A stretch of DNA of 35,640 bases from Thiogranum sp. GTDB lineage: Bacteria > Pseudomonadota > Gammaproteobacteria > DSM-19610. The position numbers were made by a program, and so were the translations under genes. The stretch is taken from the NCBI GenBank assembly GCA_022340245.1, contig JAJDOI010000119.1, positions 1 to 35,640 on the forward strand, written 5' to 3'. Positions 33,010 through 35,640 of the stretch are shown here, one piece after another; within the stretch, counting starts at the first letter, position 1, and each line of letters starts with the position of its first letter. The notes beneath the pieces were generated by a model. That model saw only the letters and a program-made list of their open reading frames with translations. It had not been told where the DNA came from and made no database searches.

Positions 33010-33276
33010 ATGTCCCAGGAAGCACTCCAGCAGGTCGTTGACCTTGTCAAAGCCGATCCCCACGGGGGCGCCAGCCTGAATCTGTATGCCCTGGTGAGTA
33101 CGCTGCGTATGGACAAGGGCGGCTACATGTATATGCTGCGCAAACTGCGCGATCTGAATCCCGAGCATCGCCGGCTGGCCTATGGCCTGATGGAACTGAT
33201 GGCCGAGCACGGCAACCGCGGCGAGGTCTGGGAGCAGGCGCTTGCCGAGATGGATGCAGCCATAAGGCGCGGCTGA
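33010..33276 (+). CDS. Small protein of unknown function, 88 aa
   Basis: ATG at 33010, one nucleotide after the tsaB stop codon, so it is translationally coupled. The sequence (MSQEALQQVVDLVKADPHGG...) is predicted helical with two tight helices (YMYMLRKLRDLNPEHRRLAYGLM). No known family is recognised. Tight coupling argues that it is real. It is followed by the second repeat element. Confidence 0.75.
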   Translation: MSQEALQQVVDLVKADPHGGASLNLYALVSTLRMDKGGYMYMLRKLRDLNPEHRRLAYGLMELMAEHGNRGEVWEQALAEMDAAIRRG

Positions 33277-33311
33277 CGATCTGGCTGTGTCACCGTCAAG
33301 CCTGAACATGT

Positions 33312-33402
33312 CGGCAGGTTGGGCCGAACAAAGTGAAGCCCGACAACAGCGCTTGCGGGCAGCCTGCGACGTGGGGCTTGGCCGGCTCGGCCCAACTTGC
33401 GG
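33312..33402. repeat. Inverted repeat element, degenerate copy 2
   Basis: The arms at about 33312-33345 and 33371-33402 share the core of the element at 16035-16117 (GGCAGGTTGGGC... and ...GGCCCAACTTGC) but have several mismatches. The intervening sequence is about 25 nt. It occupies part of the 224-bp gap between the 88-aa gene and the U32 gene; the rest of that gap shows nothing else. Confidence 0.75.
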
Positions 33403-33500
33403 GGTGCGGACATACCCCGGCAATCTCGCGGCTTTTGCGGCTTGCCCCCTCCGGGCGCGGGGTTTATTGTCGCCTCTGGCCTGATCAGACCGGATAAACC

Positions 33501-34772
33501 ATGAACGCACCTGAACTGCTGGCGCCTGCGGGCACGCTGCGCAATCTCCGCTACGCCATTGCGTATGGCGCCGACGCGGTCTATGCGGGCATGCCGCGCT
33601 ACAGCCTGCGCGTGCGCAATAACGACTTCAACCGGGTCGAGAACCTGGCAGCCGGTATCGAGCACGTGCACGCGCACGGCAAGGCGTTCTTCATGGCCAC
33701 CAATGCGCTGCCGCACAATGCCAAAGTGAAAACCTTTCTCGCCGATATGGCACCCATTATGGAACTCGGGCCGGACGCGCTTATCATGGCGGATCCGGGA
33801 CTGATCATGCTGGTGCGCGAGCGCTGGCCGGATGTCGCCATACACTTGTCGGTCCAGGCCAACACCATGAACTATGCCAGCGTGAAATTCTGGCAGCGCA
33901 TGGGTATCCGGCGCATCATCCTCTCGCGCGAGCTGTCGCTCGACCAGGTCGAGGAAATCCGCCAGGAATGTCCCGACATGGAGCTGGAAGTCTTCGTGCA
34001 TGGTGCGCTGTGCATCGCCTACTCCGGGCGTTGCCTGCTGTCGGGTTATTTCAATCATCGCGATGCCAACCAGGGTAGCTGCACGAACGCCTGCCGCTGG
34101 GACTACAAGGTGCAGCCGGGGCAGGAAGATATCAGCGGCGATATCCGCCCGGCCACGGTGGGGCTGATCGAGGAGTCCCAGCGGCCCGGTGAACTGATGC
34201 CCATCGAGGAAGACGAGCACGGCACCTACATTATGAACTCCAGGGACCTGCGCGCCGTGGAACACGTCGAACGCCTGGTGAAAATGGGTATCGACAGTCT
34301 CAAAATCGAGGGGCGCACCAAGTCCCATTACTACGCCGCCCGCACGGCGCAGGTGTACCGCCAGGCGATCGACGATGCGGTGGCCGGACGACCGTTCGAT
34401 GCCGCGTTGCTGGGCAAGCTGGAAAATCTCGCCAGTCGGGGTTATACCGACGGCTTCTTTCAGCGCCATCATCACGGCGACTACCAGAACTACCTGGATA
34501 ACCACTCGAAAAGTGTCCGGCAGCGTTTCGTCGGCGAACTGGTCGGTTATGACGACGCGACCGGACTGGCTGAAGTGGATGTCAAGAACCGGTTTGCCGT
34601 CGGCGACGAACTGGAGCTGATTACGCCCGCGGGCAACCGCGTTTTTCGCCTCGAAGACATGCGCGACATGCAGGGTAACGCCGCCGCGGTGGCGCCGGGC
34701 AGTGGCCACCGCGTGCGGATTCCGCTGGCGGGCGCGGACTGCGGGATGGCTTTGCTGGCGGTCACTCTGTGA
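33501..34772 (+). CDS. trhP: U32-family protein, TrhP/YegQ-like tRNA hydroxylation factor
   Basis: 423 residues, ATG at 33501. It starts ELLAPAGTLRNLRYAIAYGA, followed by YAGMPRYSLR, typical of peptidase-U32 proteins. Four cysteines in CIAYSGRC and QGSCTNAC bind an iron-sulfur cluster in this family. YegQ (TrhP) takes part in prephenate-dependent 5-hydroxylation of uridine 34 of tRNA. The length (E. coli 453) and the C-terminal beta-barrel region (RFVGELVGYDDATGLAEVDV) fit TrhP better than UbiU/UbiV or RlhA. Confidence 0.88.
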   Translation: MNAPELLAPAGTLRNLRYAIAYGADAVYAGMPRYSLRVRNNDFNRVENLAAGIEHVHAHGKAFFMATNALPHNAKVKTFLADMAPIMELGPDALIMADPGLIMLVRERWPDVAIHLSVQANTMNYASVKFWQRMGIRRIILSRELSLDQVEEIRQECPDMELEVFVHGALCIAYSGRCLLSGYFNHRDANQGSCTNACRWDYKVQPGQEDISGDIRPATVGLIEESQRPGELMPIEEDEHGTYIMNSRDLRAVEHVERLVKMGIDSLKIEGRTKSHYYAARTAQVYRQAIDDAVAGRPFDAALLGKLENLASRGYTDGFFQRHHHGDYQNYLDNHSKSVRQRFVGELVGYDDATGLAEVDVKNRFAVGDELELITPAGNRVFRLEDMRDMQGNAAAVAPGSGHRVRIPLAGADCGMALLAVTL

Positions 34773-34839
34773 CCAACGGTTTGTCTGTGTTTGCAGTCGC
34801 GGCCATAGCATGTTTCCATTCATAACAGGGAGTCTGCCG

Positions 34840-35328
34840 ATGAAACGCATTGTATTGCTGTTCGCCTGTCTGTGGCTGACGCCGGTTCATGCCGGCGGTG
34901 ACAACGTCCGGGTATGGGCTGTCGACAAGACCCTGACCGCCGTGTACAAGGTGGTGTACCAGCACCTCGAGAGCAACAATTTCTTTGTCGTGTTCGAGCC
35001 CGATATCCAGGACAACCTGAGCCATTTCGCCGAGCGCTGGGGCGAGGACTACAATCGCAACAAGCTCGAAGGCATCCGCGCGATGGTGTTCTGCAACGGC
35101 TGGTATGCGAACCAGGTCAGCAACGCCGATCCCGACATGCTGGCCATGTGTCCGCTGCACCTCACGCTGGTACAGCAGCTGGGCCAGACACGCATTCTGT
35201 TTGTGCGGCCGAGCGTGGTTGCCGCCGGCAGCAAGGCGCAGCGTATCGCCAGGGAGCTGGAGGATGATGTTATCAAGGCCGTCGACGGAGCGGTCAACGA
35301 ATTGCGCGGTTGTCCCGCAGCCTGTTGA
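34840..35328 (+). CDS. Periplasmic DUF302-like protein
   Basis: 162 residues. ATG at 34840 was chosen because GGGAG lies 6 nt upstream and a clear signal peptide follows (MKRIVLLFACLWLTPVHA, cleaved before GGDN). The mature part (about 140 residues) resembles DUF302 in layout: a YQHLESNNFFVVFEPDIQDN region, a hydrophobic LEGIRAMVFC strand, then CPLHLTLVQQ and RPSVVA. DUF302 proteins are small alpha-beta proteins of unknown function, often in sulfur-oxidising bacteria. It has four cysteines in the mature part (FCNGW, AMCPL, RGCPAAC), so one or more disulfides are possible. Confidence 0.75.
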   Translation: MKRIVLLFACLWLTPVHAGGDNVRVWAVDKTLTAVYKVVYQHLESNNFFVVFEPDIQDNLSHFAERWGEDYNRNKLEGIRAMVFCNGWYANQVSNADPDMLAMCPLHLTLVQQLGQTRILFVRPSVVAAGSKAQRIARELEDDVIKAVDGAVNELRGCPAAC

Positions 35329-35356
35329 CGTCCACCACGTCGGGGGAATTCGCGTC

Positions 35357-35635
35357 TCAGCCGGATTTTTCGTTTTCCATCGCCTTGTCGGTGATCTCCT
35401 TGTAGAGGTGTATGGCGCGGCTGACCAGTTCCTGGTACTCGGGGTGCCGGTCCACAAGCGGCTTGATCCGGTTGGAGTCGGCAAGCACTTCCTCGAGGAA
35501 GGCGAGGTCGTATTCGTCGAGCAATTCCCCCCCGTCGACTTTTTCCTTGAGTGACTGTGCCCGTGGCAGGCGCTGTTTCTCGAAGCGCTCCAAGAGCACA
35601 GCGATCAATCCCGCATCCTGTGGTAATTCATTCAT
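35357..35635 (-). CDS. Small acidic helical protein, unknown, 92 aa
   Basis: Complete: ATG at 35635, stop at 35357. Acidic, soluble and helical (LIAVLLERFEKQRLPRAQSL, DEYDLAFLEEVL). No cysteine, signal or known domain. It converges on the DUF302-like gene with a 28-nt gap. The upstream region is beyond the window, so its operon is not visible. Confidence 0.75.
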   Translation of the reverse strand: MNELPQDAGLIAVLLERFEKQRLPRAQSLKEKVDGGELLDEYDLAFLEEVLADSNRIKPLVDRHPEYQELVSRAIHLYKEITDKAMENEKSG

Positions 35636-35640
35636 GCGCT

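Overview
The window comes from the chromosome of a GC-rich, sulfur-oxidising proteobacterium, most likely a gammaproteobacterium related to Chromatiales or Thiohalobacter/Sedimenticola-type lineages. The main evidence is a nearly complete reverse (oxidative) Dsr operon on the minus strand. It reads dsrA-B-E-F-H-C-M-K-L-J-O-P-N from about 11415 down to the left edge, where dsrN is cut off. DsrEFH and DsrL mark the sulfur-oxidising form of the pathway. The product set covers sulfur relay (DsrEFH, DsrC), siroheme sulfite reductase run in reverse (DsrAB), electron transfer to NAD(P) (DsrL), the membrane complex (DsrMKJOP) and siroheme amidation (DsrN). Hairpins lie between dsrA and dsrB, after dsrC, and between dsrP and dsrN, so differential mRNA stability or attenuation is likely.

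Across a 470-bp control region rich in palindromes lies a plus-strand cassette (11888-14556) running away from dsrA. It encodes a TauD/TfdA-like dioxygenase, a 64-aa protein, an orphan Cas6/Cmx6-like RNA endonuclease with no CRISPR array or other cas gene in view, a DsrC paralogue with no cysteines (RspA type), and a 67-aa helical protein. It ends in a strong intrinsic terminator. This is the best candidate for an undescribed system in the window: a domesticated CRISPR-type RNase tied to sulfur oxidation.

From 14569 to 19270 there is a mixed-strand block. It holds two more Fe(II)-dependent oxygenases (PiuC/PKHD type and another 2OG-Fe(II) enzyme), an acetyltransferase, a 33-bp-armed inverted repeat element, and several small or uncharacterised conserved proteins. 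From 19605 to 23659 a plus-strand run encodes a Sel1-repeat protein, a DsrS-like protein, glutaredoxin, siroheme synthase CysG and a thiopurine-methyltransferase-like enzyme. CysG supplies the cofactor precursor for DsrAB, so this block probably supports the dsr operon.

The right third is mostly housekeeping: a membrane-anchored von Willebrand A protein with a coiled-coil partner, PBP1b with an overlapping TPR lipoprotein (LpoP-like), a nuclease-like unknown protein, a YoaA/DinG helicase overlapping tsaB, a small unknown protein, a second degenerate copy of the repeat element, a TrhP/YegQ-type U32 protein, a periplasmic DUF302-like protein and a small unknown gene. No rRNA, tRNA, insertion sequence or CRISPR array was seen.
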